From the NCBI GenBank assembly GCA_002331565.1, contig DCZC01000226.1:2052-9673 (forward strand): a stretch of DNA of 7,622 nucleotides. Direction: 5' to 3'. Both the position numbers and the translations under genes were made by a program. Numbering within the stretch: position 1 is the first letter of the stretch; each line of letters starts with the position of its first letter. This document shows, piece by piece, positions 1 through 6,518 of this stretch. The notes beneath the pieces were generated by a model. The model saw only the letters and a program-made list of their open reading frames with translations. It did not search any database and was not told where the DNA came from. The DNA comes from Gemmatimonas sp. UBA2094 (lineage in GTDB: Bacteria; Gemmatimonadota; Gemmatimonadetes; Gemmatimonadales; Gemmatimonadaceae).

Positions 1-867
1 GTGGGGTTGTTCAACATCATGCAGGAAGGCGACGTGCAGATCAAAGGCTATCCGGTGCGCCTGTCACTGGACGTGCTCCTCTGCTTCACCGCCAACCCCG
101 AAGACTACACGGCGCGCGGCAAGATCATCACGCCGCTCAAGGACCGCATCGGCAGCGAGATCATCACCCACTACCCCGAGAGCGTCGAACTCGGCGTGAG
201 CATCACCCGTCAGGAAGCGTGGACGCAGCGTGAACACGGCGTGACCATCCGCGTACCCGACCTCATCGAGGAAGTGGTGGAGCGCATTGCCTTCGAGGCG
301 CGCGACGACAAGCGCATCGACAAGCGCAGCGGCGTGTCTCAGCGCATGCCCATCACGGCAATGGAAAACGTGGTGAGCAACGCCGAGCAGCGCGCGCTAA
401 GGAACGGTGACAGCGAAGCGGTGCCGCGCGTGGCCGACGTGTACGCCGCGCTCCCTGCCATCACGGGCAAGATCGAACTCGAGTACGAAGGCGAACTCGT
501 GGGCGGCCATGCGATCGCCAAAGAGCTCATTCGCCGTGCCTGCGACGCCACGCTGCGCGAGCGCGCCGGCGATCTCGACACCGACGAGATCGTGATCTGG
601 TTCGACCAGGGTAGCGCGCTGCAGGTGGGCGACGACATCGCCATCGGCGTGGTGCGCAAGGGCTTCGATCTCGTGCCCGGTCTCGTCGACACCGTGTGCG
701 CCCTCGGCCTCGCGAAGAAGGGCGACGACGCCATGATCGTGGTGGCGTGCGAGCTCGTGCTCGAGGCCCTCGTGGCACGCCGCAAGATCTCCCGCTCCGA
801 TGCCGGCGCCTACGGACGCGCGGAACGGGAACAGCGGAAACGGCCGAACCAGGAGTATTTCGGGTAA
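1..867 (+). CDS. MoxR/magnesium-chelatase-like AAA+ ATPase, C-terminal part (5' truncated by window edge)
   Basis: Only the last 288 codons are visible, ending at TAA 865-867. The GTG at position 1 is probably an internal Val codon, because the fragment opens inside an ATPase core. Residues 3-60 carry the second half of a chelatase-type AAA+ domain: a beta-hairpin insert (QEGDVQIKGYPVRL), a sensor-1 strand ending in FTANPEDY (Asn32), and LKDRIGSEI with Arg49 in the arginine-finger position. The Walker A and B motifs must lie upstream. The rest (about 70-288) is helical and charged, as expected for the lid and C-terminal extension. Family members are ATP-driven remodelling factors that often act with a von Willebrand A protein. 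No such gene follows here; the next gene is a receptor after 79 bp, so a shared operon is doubtful. The family is fairly sure, the substrate unknown. Confidence 0.8.
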   Translation: MGLFNIMQEGDVQIKGYPVRLSLDVLLCFTANPEDYTARGKIITPLKDRIGSEIITHYPESVELGVSITRQEAWTQREHGVTIRVPDLIEEVVERIAFEARDDKRIDKRSGVSQRMPITAMENVVSNAEQRALRNGDSEAVPRVADVYAALPAITGKIELEYEGELVGGHAIAKELIRRACDATLRERAGDLDTDEIVIWFDQGSALQVGDDIAIGVVRKGFDLVPGLVDTVCALGLAKKGDDAMIVVACELVLEALVARRKISRSDAGAYGRAEREQRKRPNQEYFG

Positions 868-877
868 GCGGCCGGTA

Positions 878-908
878 GGGGGCTATTTCCGTCATGCCGG
901 AGACCCCC
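878..908 (+). terminator. Weak hairpin after the ATPase gene, possible terminator
   Basis: A GGGGG run at 878-882 can pair with CCCCC at 904-908, and inside it TCCG (888-891) pairs with CGGA (898-901) around a six-base loop. The two stems are separated by unequal internal loops of five and two bases. No T-tract follows, so it does not look like a standard intrinsic terminator. It lies 11 bases past the ATPase stop codon, which is the right place for one. The pairing is seen directly; the function is a guess. Confidence 0.25.
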
Positions 909-912
909 CGCA

Positions 913-928
913 GTTAATCCGCCGTTAA
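913..928 (+). promoter_or_regulatory. GTTAA direct repeat at 11-bp spacing upstream of the receptor
   Basis: GTTAA occurs at 913-917 and again at 924-928, exactly one helical turn apart, in the only AT-leaning part of this short spacer. It ends 18 bases before the receptor ATG. Direct repeats spaced 11 bp are the usual shape of sites bound by OmpR/PhoB-type response regulators. With only two five-base units, chance is quite possible. No convincing -35/-10 pair was recognised. Confidence 0.2.
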
Positions 929-946
929 GGCGCGCCCGCCCATTCT

Positions 947-3046
947 ATGGGCATGGCACTCCCCCCTCACGGTGCGCTGCTCTCCGTTGGGCTGCTCTCC
1001 GTTGGGCTACTCGCCGGTGCGAGCGCCCTGTCCGCCCAGCAGCAGTTCCAGGATTCCACCGTGCGTCGCATCGAACCTATTCAGGTGCGTGGCGCACGCG
1101 CGCCATCGGTGACCGGTGGCGCGACGGCGGTCACCATCCGGGTCGACTCCCTGCCGTTGCCGCTGCTGCCGTCTCCCGCCGTAGCCGATGTGCTGCGCCA
1201 GACGGCGTTCGTGCTCGTGAGACAGAATTCGCGTGGCGAAACCGAGCTCGGGATCCGCGGCTCCGATTCGCGGCAGGCGGCCGTGATGCTCGACGGGCTG
1301 CCGCTCACCGTCGGGTGGGACAGCCGCAGTGATCCGTCGCTCATTCCCAGCACGGGGGTCCAGCAGATCACCGTCATTCGCGGCCTCGGCTCACTGCTCG
1401 CCGGCGCCAACACACTGGGCGGCGTGATCCGCATGGACCTCAACACGCCGCCGAACGGCGGGCGCGGCATCACGCTCGGTGCAGGATTCGATCGGTTCGC
1501 GTCGCGCGTACTCTCGGCGACAGGCGCCGTACCTGTGGGCGTTGCCGGCGGCACCCTCAGCATGCGCGCGGGCATCACCAACCGGCAGCGCAATGGAGTG
1601 GCGCTGCCGGGCGGTGACCCCGGAAGCGGTATCGCTGGCGGCGCGAGAGACCCGGGCGATGCTGACGACGACCGGCTCCGCACCAATTCCGATCTCGAGC
1701 AGACTGACGGCTTCTCGGCCGTACGCTACGATCACCGCAACGGCGCGTTCGTGGGATTTACCGGCACGGCAAACGCGGCCGAGCGTGGCGTGGCCCCCGA
1801 ACAGCATATCCGGGCCCCGCGATTCTGGCGCTACCCGATGCAGCAGCGCACGCTCGGCATTCTGTCCGCCGGGACCGGCCGGCGCAGCACTCCGTTCGGC
1901 CGCGGCGCTATCGACGTGAGTGCGGGACAGACCACGCAGCATCTGGACATCGAGAGTTTCACCGATCGCACGTACGGCACCACCTCCTCCCTCGAGAAGG
2001 GGAAGGAGCGCACGGGCATCATGCGCGTGCAGGGTACGCACAGCCTGCCCCGCGGCGCGCAGTGGCGTGTGGGCGGCACGGTGACCACGGTCGCCTACGA
2101 CGAAACACTCGACGCACAGTTCGCCACCGCACGCCCGGTGCGCTACGAACAGCAGCTGCAGAGCATCGGCACGGAAGTGGAAGTGCCCGTGATGGGACGC
2201 GCACTGCTGTCGGGCGGTGTCGTACGCGACGACGCGTCCACTCCGCGCAGCGGCGGGCGCCCATCGCTGGGTTCATTGACCCGCTCGGGGTGGCGCGTGG
2301 GCACCACCCTGATGGCGCGAGACGGAGTACGCCTGCACGCCAGCGCGAGTCAGCGCTCGCGATTCGCGGCATTGCGCGAGCTGTACAGCGGCGCGATCAA
2401 CCGATTCGACCCCAACCCTGAACTGCGTCCCGAGCACCTGCTCGCCACGGAAGTGGGCATCACCCTCGACGGCGGTCCGTTCGCCGCGCACGGCCTCCAG
2501 CTGCAGGCGGCCGCGTTCCGCCACCGTCTCGACGATGCCGTGGTGCGCATCACACTCCCCAACCGTCTCTTCCGTCGCATCAATCGTGATGAGATCCGGA
2601 GCGCGGGCATGGAAATGCTCGCCACGTGGGCGCCCGTGGCCTTGCGCGGCGCGAGCATCACGGCCGACGCGACGCTGCAGAAGATTCGCGTGTACGATCA
2701 GACGATCACGACGAACGACGAACGTCGCGCCGAGCACAACCCGGAGCGCCGCGCAAACCTCGCGCTCCTGTCCCCGTCGATCGCCGGCTTCCGCGCCAGC
2801 GCGATGGCCCGCTACACAGGTGCGCAGTATTGCCAGCACCCCGACCTCGGACGCCTCGTCGAACTGGGCGCGCAAACGACGGCCGATGCCGCGGTGACAC
2901 GCAGCTTCGCGCTCCGCAGCACCGGCATCCTCAAGCGCCTCTCCGCACTCGTCGCGCTCGACAACGTGGCCAACAGAACCGTGTACGATCAGTGCGGTCT
3001 GCCGCAACCTGGACGAACGCTGCGGGTGGGAGTGACGCTCGGCTAG
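947..3046 (+). CDS. TonB-dependent outer-membrane receptor
   Basis: This complete 699-residue protein is a TonB-dependent receptor, an energised channel that imports metal chelates, cobalamin or other scarce ligands across the outer membrane. Residues 1-30 form a signal peptide ending in ALSA before Gln31. A possible TonB-box-like strand (EPIQVRGA) lies near 43-50. The plug spans about 55-167 and includes ELGIRGSDSRQ, VMLDGLPL, QQITVIRGLGSLLAGANTLGGVI. The barrel fills the rest and contains the common motif NPELRPEHL near 490, and a closing segment DNVANRTVYD...PQPGRTLRVGV. The C-terminus ends in Gly, not the usual aromatic residue. Residues about 221-242 form a Gly/Asp-rich, probably extracellular, loop. 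There is no N-terminal carboxypeptidase-like or signalling domain. ATG 947 was chosen to keep the signal peptide; ATG 953 is equally possible, and no good ribosome binding site is close to either. The ligand cannot be read from the sequence. Confidence 0.93.
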   Translation: MGMALPPHGALLSVGLLSVGLLAGASALSAQQQFQDSTVRRIEPIQVRGARAPSVTGGATAVTIRVDSLPLPLLPSPAVADVLRQTAFVLVRQNSRGETELGIRGSDSRQAAVMLDGLPLTVGWDSRSDPSLIPSTGVQQITVIRGLGSLLAGANTLGGVIRMDLNTPPNGGRGITLGAGFDRFASRVLSATGAVPVGVAGGTLSMRAGITNRQRNGVALPGGDPGSGIAGGARDPGDADDDRLRTNSDLEQTDGFSAVRYDHRNGAFVGFTGTANAAERGVAPEQHIRAPRFWRYPMQQRTLGILSAGTGRRSTPFGRGAIDVSAGQTTQHLDIESFTDRTYGTTSSLEKGKERTGIMRVQGTHSLPRGAQWRVGGTVTTVAYDETLDAQFATARPVRYEQQLQSIGTEVEVPVMGRALLSGGVVRDDASTPRSGGRPSLGSLTRSGWRVGTTLMARDGVRLHASASQRSRFAALRELYSGAINRFDPNPELRPEHLLATEVGITLDGGPFAAHGLQLQAAAFRHRLDDAVVRITLPNRLFRRINRDEIRSAGMEMLATWAPVALRGASITADATLQKIRVYDQTITTNDERRAEHNPERRANLALLSPSIAGFRASAMARYTGAQYCQHPDLGRLVELGAQTTADAAVTRSFALRSTGILKRLSALVALDNVANRTVYDQCGLPQPGRTLRVGVTLG
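976..1005 (+). repeat. 15-bp perfect tandem duplication inside the receptor signal peptide
   Basis: The unit GCTGCTCTCCGTTGG occurs twice back to back (976-990 and 991-1005) and a third, partial copy starts at 1006 (GCTAC). It encodes the doubled LLSVG within the hydrophobic core of the signal peptide (residues 11-20). Being a multiple of three, it lengthens the hydrophobic segment by five residues without shifting the frame. Confidence 0.85.
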
Positions 3047-3057
3047 CGGTGGGGAAG

Positions 3058-3132
3058 AGGAAGCCCGCGGGGCGGAAGCTCGAGAGACGGAAGCTCGGAC
3101 GGCGGAAGCCCGACCAGCGGAAAAGCAACGAA
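3058..3132. repeat. Five imperfect copies of a 15-bp tandem repeat in the convergent intergenic spacer
   Basis: Five consecutive 15-bp units start at 3058, 3073, 3088, 3103 and 3118. Each opens with (C/A)GGAA, and the first four continue with GC(C/T)CG, followed by a variable five-base tail. The fifth unit is the most diverged. The array fills most of the 90-bp spacer between the receptor stop codon (3044-3046) and the stop codon of the convergent propeller gene (3137-3139). No clear terminator hairpin with a T-tract was seen on either strand here. Confidence 0.8.
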
Positions 3133-3136
3133 CGCC

Positions 3137-5611
3137 CTACCGCCGCGTCCCCACACATCCTACCGTCTCTCCCACCGCGAACTTCAGCACGATCACCGCG
3201 TCCAGCACCTCCATCTTGCCGTCGCAGTTCGCGTCGGCCGCGGGAAAGAGGCGCACGTCACTCGGCAGCTGCACGCCGATCAGCGCCTGCTGAATCATCA
3301 TCGCGTCGGCGGCGTTCACCTGGCCGTCGCCGTTCACATCGCCGCGCAGGGTAGCGCCGGGCACGGTGAAGTCGTAGGCCCAGATGCCACGACCGTACGT
3401 GGCCGCCGTGAGCCGGTTGGTGCGTGCGTTGTACACGAGATCGGTGACGCGGATCGTGGGCATCCCCTGCTGCCTCGTCCACACGCCGCCCTCGTTGGTG
3501 CTCACGAACACGCCGTACATGTTGCCGACGTAAAGACTGAGCCCGCCGGGGCCCCACGCGACCGCCTGCGTGGTCACGTCGGGGAGCGACCCGGTGATGT
3601 CGGTCCAGTTGGCGCCACCATCGCGCGAGATGAACACGTGCGGGCCACCCGAGCCACCCACCGTCATCACCACGCGAGTGGGATCGGTGGGGTGCGGGGC
3701 GAAGTCGGTGATCGTGCGCGTGAGCGCGAGTCCCTGCGGCGCGAGGAAGGTTACCCCGTAGTCGCGCGAGTAGCGCACGTTACCGTCGTTGGCTCCCACG
3801 AAGAGGAGGTTGCTGTCCACCGGTGACGCCGCGATCGCGTTGATCACCCCCGTGCCGCGCGTGAGATCGGGGGAGATGGCGGTCCACGTGGCGCCCTGAT
3901 TGTCACTGCGCTGCAACCGCGAACCACCGAAGTACAACCGCGTGCTGCGCGTGGGATCGAGGATGAACGGCGCGATGAACGCGCGACGGCGGTCGTTGAG
4001 GGTGTCAACCGGCAATCGGGTGCTCGCACCCGTAGTGCCGTTGAGGCGCACGAGATTGCCGTTCTGGCTCGATACGTACCAGATATTCGGGGAGTTGGGA
4101 TCGATGGCCGTGTACGCGCCGTCGCCACCCCACACGCCGTTCCACTGCGCGATCCCGTTGCGCGTGATGATCGTACCGTTGTCCTGCAGCCCCGACAGCA
4201 CACCGGTAGGATCGGTGGGATGCACCGACAGGCCGGGATAATGCAGTGACGTCACGAGCCCCGCGTTGAGCGACGTCCACGTGCTCCCCTTGTCCTTCGA
4301 AAGGAACACACCGCCGTCGTTGCCGCCGAGCACGCGGCGCGGATCGTTCGGGTCCACCACCACCGCGTGCCAGTCCACATGGATACGCTCGGCCATCTCG
4401 CGGAACGTCACACCGCCATCGATGCTGCGGTACGCGCGTACCCCACCGATGTAGATGAGATCGGCGTCAACCGGGTCCACCGCAATCATCAGGTTGTATT
4501 CGCTCTGCCCGCCGAAGTTGAGACGCCCCGACGGCTCCGGCACGCGCGGGCCGAAGGCGTCGAGCGTGCTGCGCGAGTTGGTGGCGTCGTCCCAGCGCCA
4601 GATGCCGCCCAGCTGCCGGTCGGGGCGGCCGGCGATCATCCACACACTGCCAGGCCGCGCCGGGGAGACCGCGATCTCCATGCGCTGTACGGAGTCGGTG
4701 GGGAACGTGGTCACCGCGCCCCACGTGAGGCCGCGATCGTTCGAGCGCCAGAGCGCCGGCGGGAACGCGCTCCCCGACACACCCACGCGCGCCGCATAGA
4801 GCACGTTGGGGTCGGTGGGATGCTGCTTGAGATCGCTGAACGTGAGCGCCGGCGTCACCACCGTCCACGTCTGTCCAGAATTGGTGCTGCGCATGATGCC
4901 GCGCAGCGTCGAGGCGAGCACAATGGTGGCGTTGGTGGTGCCGGCGGTCGCGCGATCTACCACGATGCTGTAGATGGCCCACGACTGCGCGGCACTCGCG
5001 GTGAACACGTCGGCGCCGTAGGTGGTCCACGACGCGCCACCGTTGGTGCTGCGCAGCATGCCGCACCCGGCCGTGCCTTCACTCACCTCGCCGGTACCCA
5101 CGTACACGATTTCCGGATTCACCGGGTCGATCGCGATCGAACCCGTGACGAGTGAGCACTCGGTGTCGGTAAGCGGCACCCAGCTGGCGCCTTCGTTGGT
5201 GCTCTTCCACACACCACCTGCCGACGTGCCCGCGTAGAGCGTAAAGCGGTCCGTGGGGTGGAACGCGAGTGCAGGCGCACGGCCCGACTCGAGCTGCGGC
5301 AGCGAGCCGTAAAATCCGTTGTCATTGTAGAAGCCGCGCGGCCCCACGCTCGTCCACTGCTGTGTGCCCGGCACCATCACCGACGCGCGCAGCGACGCAC
5401 TGTGGGCGCCGCCCGTAACCTGCAGCCACTTGGCGAAGCTCACGCCACTGCCGGGTTCTACACCGGGCGCACCACCGTCCCACAGTTCGAGCAGGGCCTG
5501 CTTGCGGCGCTCGGCATCCCCTTCGCGTTCCTGCGCGGCGACGGGCGCCAGCGGCAGGGCAACCAGCATTGCCGGCATCAAAAGGCGCACCATCGTGGCG
5601 CAACGCCTCAT
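3137..5611 (-). CDS. Secreted Asp-box beta-propeller protein with C-terminal type I dockerin
   Basis: This 824-residue protein has a signal peptide (1-27, ending APVAAQ), then two long propeller-like regions, then a dockerin. Ten Asp-box (BNR) motifs of the form S-x-D/N-x-G-x-T/S-W/F are visible, near residues 137, 188, 242, 290, 396, 438, 569, 615, 662 and 704. Strands of the HPTDP...YAGT type precede most of them, as in sortilin/VPS10-like and GH74-like propellers. The dockerin (about 756-819) has two calcium loops: D758, N760, D762, N766, D769 and D793, N795, D797, E801, D804. The mature protein has four cysteines (152, 183, 796, 819). The reading frame stays open upstream to 5944, but ATG 5611 is preferred: GGAGG sits six bases upstream, it overlaps the previous stop as ATGA, and it gives a proper signal peptide. 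Any enzymatic activity is unproven; binding or scaffolding is equally possible. Confidence 0.92.
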   Translation of the reverse strand: MRRCATMVRLLMPAMLVALPLAPVAAQEREGDAERRKQALLELWDGGAPGVEPGSGVSFAKWLQVTGGAHSASLRASVMVPGTQQWTSVGPRGFYNDNGFYGSLPQLESGRAPALAFHPTDRFTLYAGTSAGGVWKSTNEGASWVPLTDTECSLVTGSIAIDPVNPEIVYVGTGEVSEGTAGCGMLRSTNGGASWTTYGADVFTASAAQSWAIYSIVVDRATAGTTNATIVLASTLRGIMRSTNSGQTWTVVTPALTFSDLKQHPTDPNVLYAARVGVSGSAFPPALWRSNDRGLTWGAVTTFPTDSVQRMEIAVSPARPGSVWMIAGRPDRQLGGIWRWDDATNSRSTLDAFGPRVPEPSGRLNFGGQSEYNLMIAVDPVDADLIYIGGVRAYRSIDGGVTFREMAERIHVDWHAVVVDPNDPRRVLGGNDGGVFLSKDKGSTWTSLNAGLVTSLHYPGLSVHPTDPTGVLSGLQDNGTIITRNGIAQWNGVWGGDGAYTAIDPNSPNIWYVSSQNGNLVRLNGTTGASTRLPVDTLNDRRRAFIAPFILDPTRSTRLYFGGSRLQRSDNQGATWTAISPDLTRGTGVINAIAASPVDSNLLFVGANDGNVRYSRDYGVTFLAPQGLALTRTITDFAPHPTDPTRVVMTVGGSGGPHVFISRDGGANWTDITGSLPDVTTQAVAWGPGGLSLYVGNMYGVFVSTNEGGVWTRQQGMPTIRVTDLVYNARTNRLTAATYGRGIWAYDFTVPGATLRGDVNGDGQVNAADAMMIQQALIGVQLPSDVRLFPAADANCDGKMEVLDAVIVLKFAVGETVGCVGTRR

Positions 5612-6018
5612 CGCACACCTCCCGTGGTGAGCGTCACCGGCAGCGCATTGGAGACGCCGCCGCGGGCCTCGATGCGCACGTCGTAACGCCCGCCGGCAAG
5701 TGGCTGGACGGGCGCGGGGCCACGCCCCGGGAGAAACGTATCGTCGATCGGTACGGCGAATTGCATTACGCTGTCGTTGGTTCTGGGCACACCGGGAATG
5801 CGCAGGGCACCGAAGTGCACCGTATTGAGCGAATCGAATCCGCGCCCGCGGAGGGTAAGCGTACCGGCGCTGCCACCGGCGACGTTTACCTGCACTGGCG
5901 AAAGTGACGTGAGCAGCGGCGCCGCGGTACTGCGTGCATGGCACGCAGCGAGGGGCAGCACCACCACCGTCATTGCCACCGTTGCAACGGTCGTGGCAGG
6001 TGAGAAAACACGAGGCAT
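5608..6018 (-). CDS. Small IPT/TIG-domain lipoprotein
   Basis: This 136-residue protein starts with a short basic and hydrophobic leader and a lipobox LAAC, with Cys26 as the lipidated residue. The mature part (about 33-132) is one IPT/TIG immunoglobulin-like domain: it opens with PLLTSLSPVQV, has the typical TLTLRGRGFDSLNTVHFG strand-turn region, and ends with YDVRIEARGGVSNALPVTL. Such domains are adhesion or spacer modules. Two adjacent ATGs exist, at 6021 and 6018. The GGAGG at 6025-6029 lies three bases from the first and six from the second, so 6018 is preferred, matching the spacing of the next gene. The start overlaps the stop of the preceding gene and its own TGA overlaps the start of the propeller gene. 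It probably sits in the envelope beside its operon partners. Confidence 0.85.
   Translation of the reverse strand: MPRVFSPATTVATVAMTVVVLPLAACHARSTAAPLLTSLSPVQVNVAGGSAGTLTLRGRGFDSLNTVHFGALRIPGVPRTNDSVMQFAVPIDDTFLPGRGPAPVQPLAGGRYDVRIEARGGVSNALPVTLTTGGVR
5618..5622 (-). promoter_or_regulatory. Ribosome binding site deciding the propeller-gene start
   Basis: On the minus strand GGAGG lies six bases before ATG 5611-5609, inside the end of the preceding lipoprotein gene. It is the main evidence that the propeller protein starts here and not at one of the upstream starts in the same open frame. Confidence 0.75.
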
Positions 6019-6518
6019 CATCGGCCTCCCGCCACGCTGAGCCGCTTCACTTCCACGCTGTCCAGCACGAGCGTGCCGCGCGCGCCATGCGCTTCGGACA
6101 CCGCGAACGTCCACGAGGCTGGCGCGGTGGGTGCCGTGCGCACGTAGGAGAGACGCACCAGGGCACCGGCGTGCGTTCCGCCGGCCCACGCGGCCGCGAC
6201 ACGCACCGTGGTGCCATGCTCCTTGCACGCCAGCAACGCCTGCGGCTGCTGTGCGTCGCACGCCGTGAAGCGCCACGCGCCATCGTGCACCACTTCGCCG
6301 GTGAAGCTGCCGAGAGACACCGGCGCGCCGCCGCCTAGCATCACATCGACGAATGCGGTGTCGGCGGCGTGCGTACTCACGAGCGCAAGGCTCGTGGAGG
6401 CGACGGGCGTGGTGGCTTCGGTGAAGTCGGGGCGGTGGCAGGCGGCAGCGGCTACCGCCAGCACGGCAAGGGAACAGCGGAAGAGTTTGCGGCGTGACTG
6501 CGTCATGGGGCCGGTCAT
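6018..6518 (-). CDS. Lipoprotein with one cohesin-like beta-sandwich domain
   Basis: This 166-residue protein has a basic N-terminus (QSRRKLFR), a hydrophobic stretch and a lipobox AAAC with Cys27. The mature domain (about 42-157) alternates beta strands in an order that resembles cohesins: a first strand FVDVML, then PVSLGSFTGEVVHD, a variable middle, GTTVRVAAAW, GALVRLSYV and a final TLVLDSVEV. Cys87 and Cys98 could form a disulfide. The cohesin-like reading comes from pattern only; the neighbouring dockerin makes it attractive. The open frame extends upstream to 7073, but this part is Arg/His-rich and antiparallel to nothing useful: it overlaps the previous gene in another frame. ATG 6518 gives the signal peptide and overlaps the previous stop as ATGA. 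The ribosome binding site is weak (GGTGGTG), which fits translational coupling. ATG 6506 is a second possible start. Confidence 0.8.
   Translation of the reverse strand: MTGPMTQSRRKLFRCSLAVLAVAAAACHRPDFTEATTPVASTSLALVSTHAADTAFVDVMLGGGAPVSLGSFTGEVVHDGAWRFTACDAQQPQALLACKEHGTTVRVAAAWAGGTHAGALVRLSYVRTAPTAPASWTFAVSEAHGARGTLVLDSVEVKRLSVAGGR
6025..6029 (-). promoter_or_regulatory. Ribosome binding site of the IPT/TIG lipoprotein gene
   Basis: GGAGG on the minus strand lies within the last codons of the upstream lipoprotein gene, three bases from ATG 6021 and six from ATG 6018. The six-base spacing equals that of the next gene, favouring 6018. Confidence 0.65.

Noticed and set aside
1391..2041. A 216-codon minus-strand open frame inside the receptor gene
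   Set aside because: It is antisense to a clearly coding receptor and shows no recognisable motif or ribosome binding site.
3058..3132. The 15-bp array as a CRISPR
   Set aside because: Units are directly adjacent, short and imperfect, with no spacers of regular length and no cas genes.
2626..3354. A plus-strand open frame of 242 codons crossing the receptor end, the 15-bp array and the propeller 3' end
   Set aside because: It is an out-of-frame, Arg-rich high-GC artefact covering two real genes; its RK pentapeptides come from the DNA repeat.
4367..5155. A 262-codon plus-strand open frame antisense to the propeller gene
   Set aside because: Composition (Arg, His, Ala, Gly) is that of an antisense frame in high-GC DNA; no domain, no start signal.
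3137..5611. Assignment of the propeller protein to GH74 xyloglucanases or to sialidases
   Set aside because: Asp boxes are shared by many non-enzymatic propellers; the catalytic residues of either family could not be recognised, so only the fold and the dockerin are claimed.
5612..5944. A 111-residue N-terminal extension of the propeller protein in the same open frame
   Set aside because: It is Arg/Ala-rich with no domain pattern, overlaps the IPT/TIG lipoprotein gene in another frame, and would bury the signal peptide; a good ribosome binding site and ATGA overlap support 5611.
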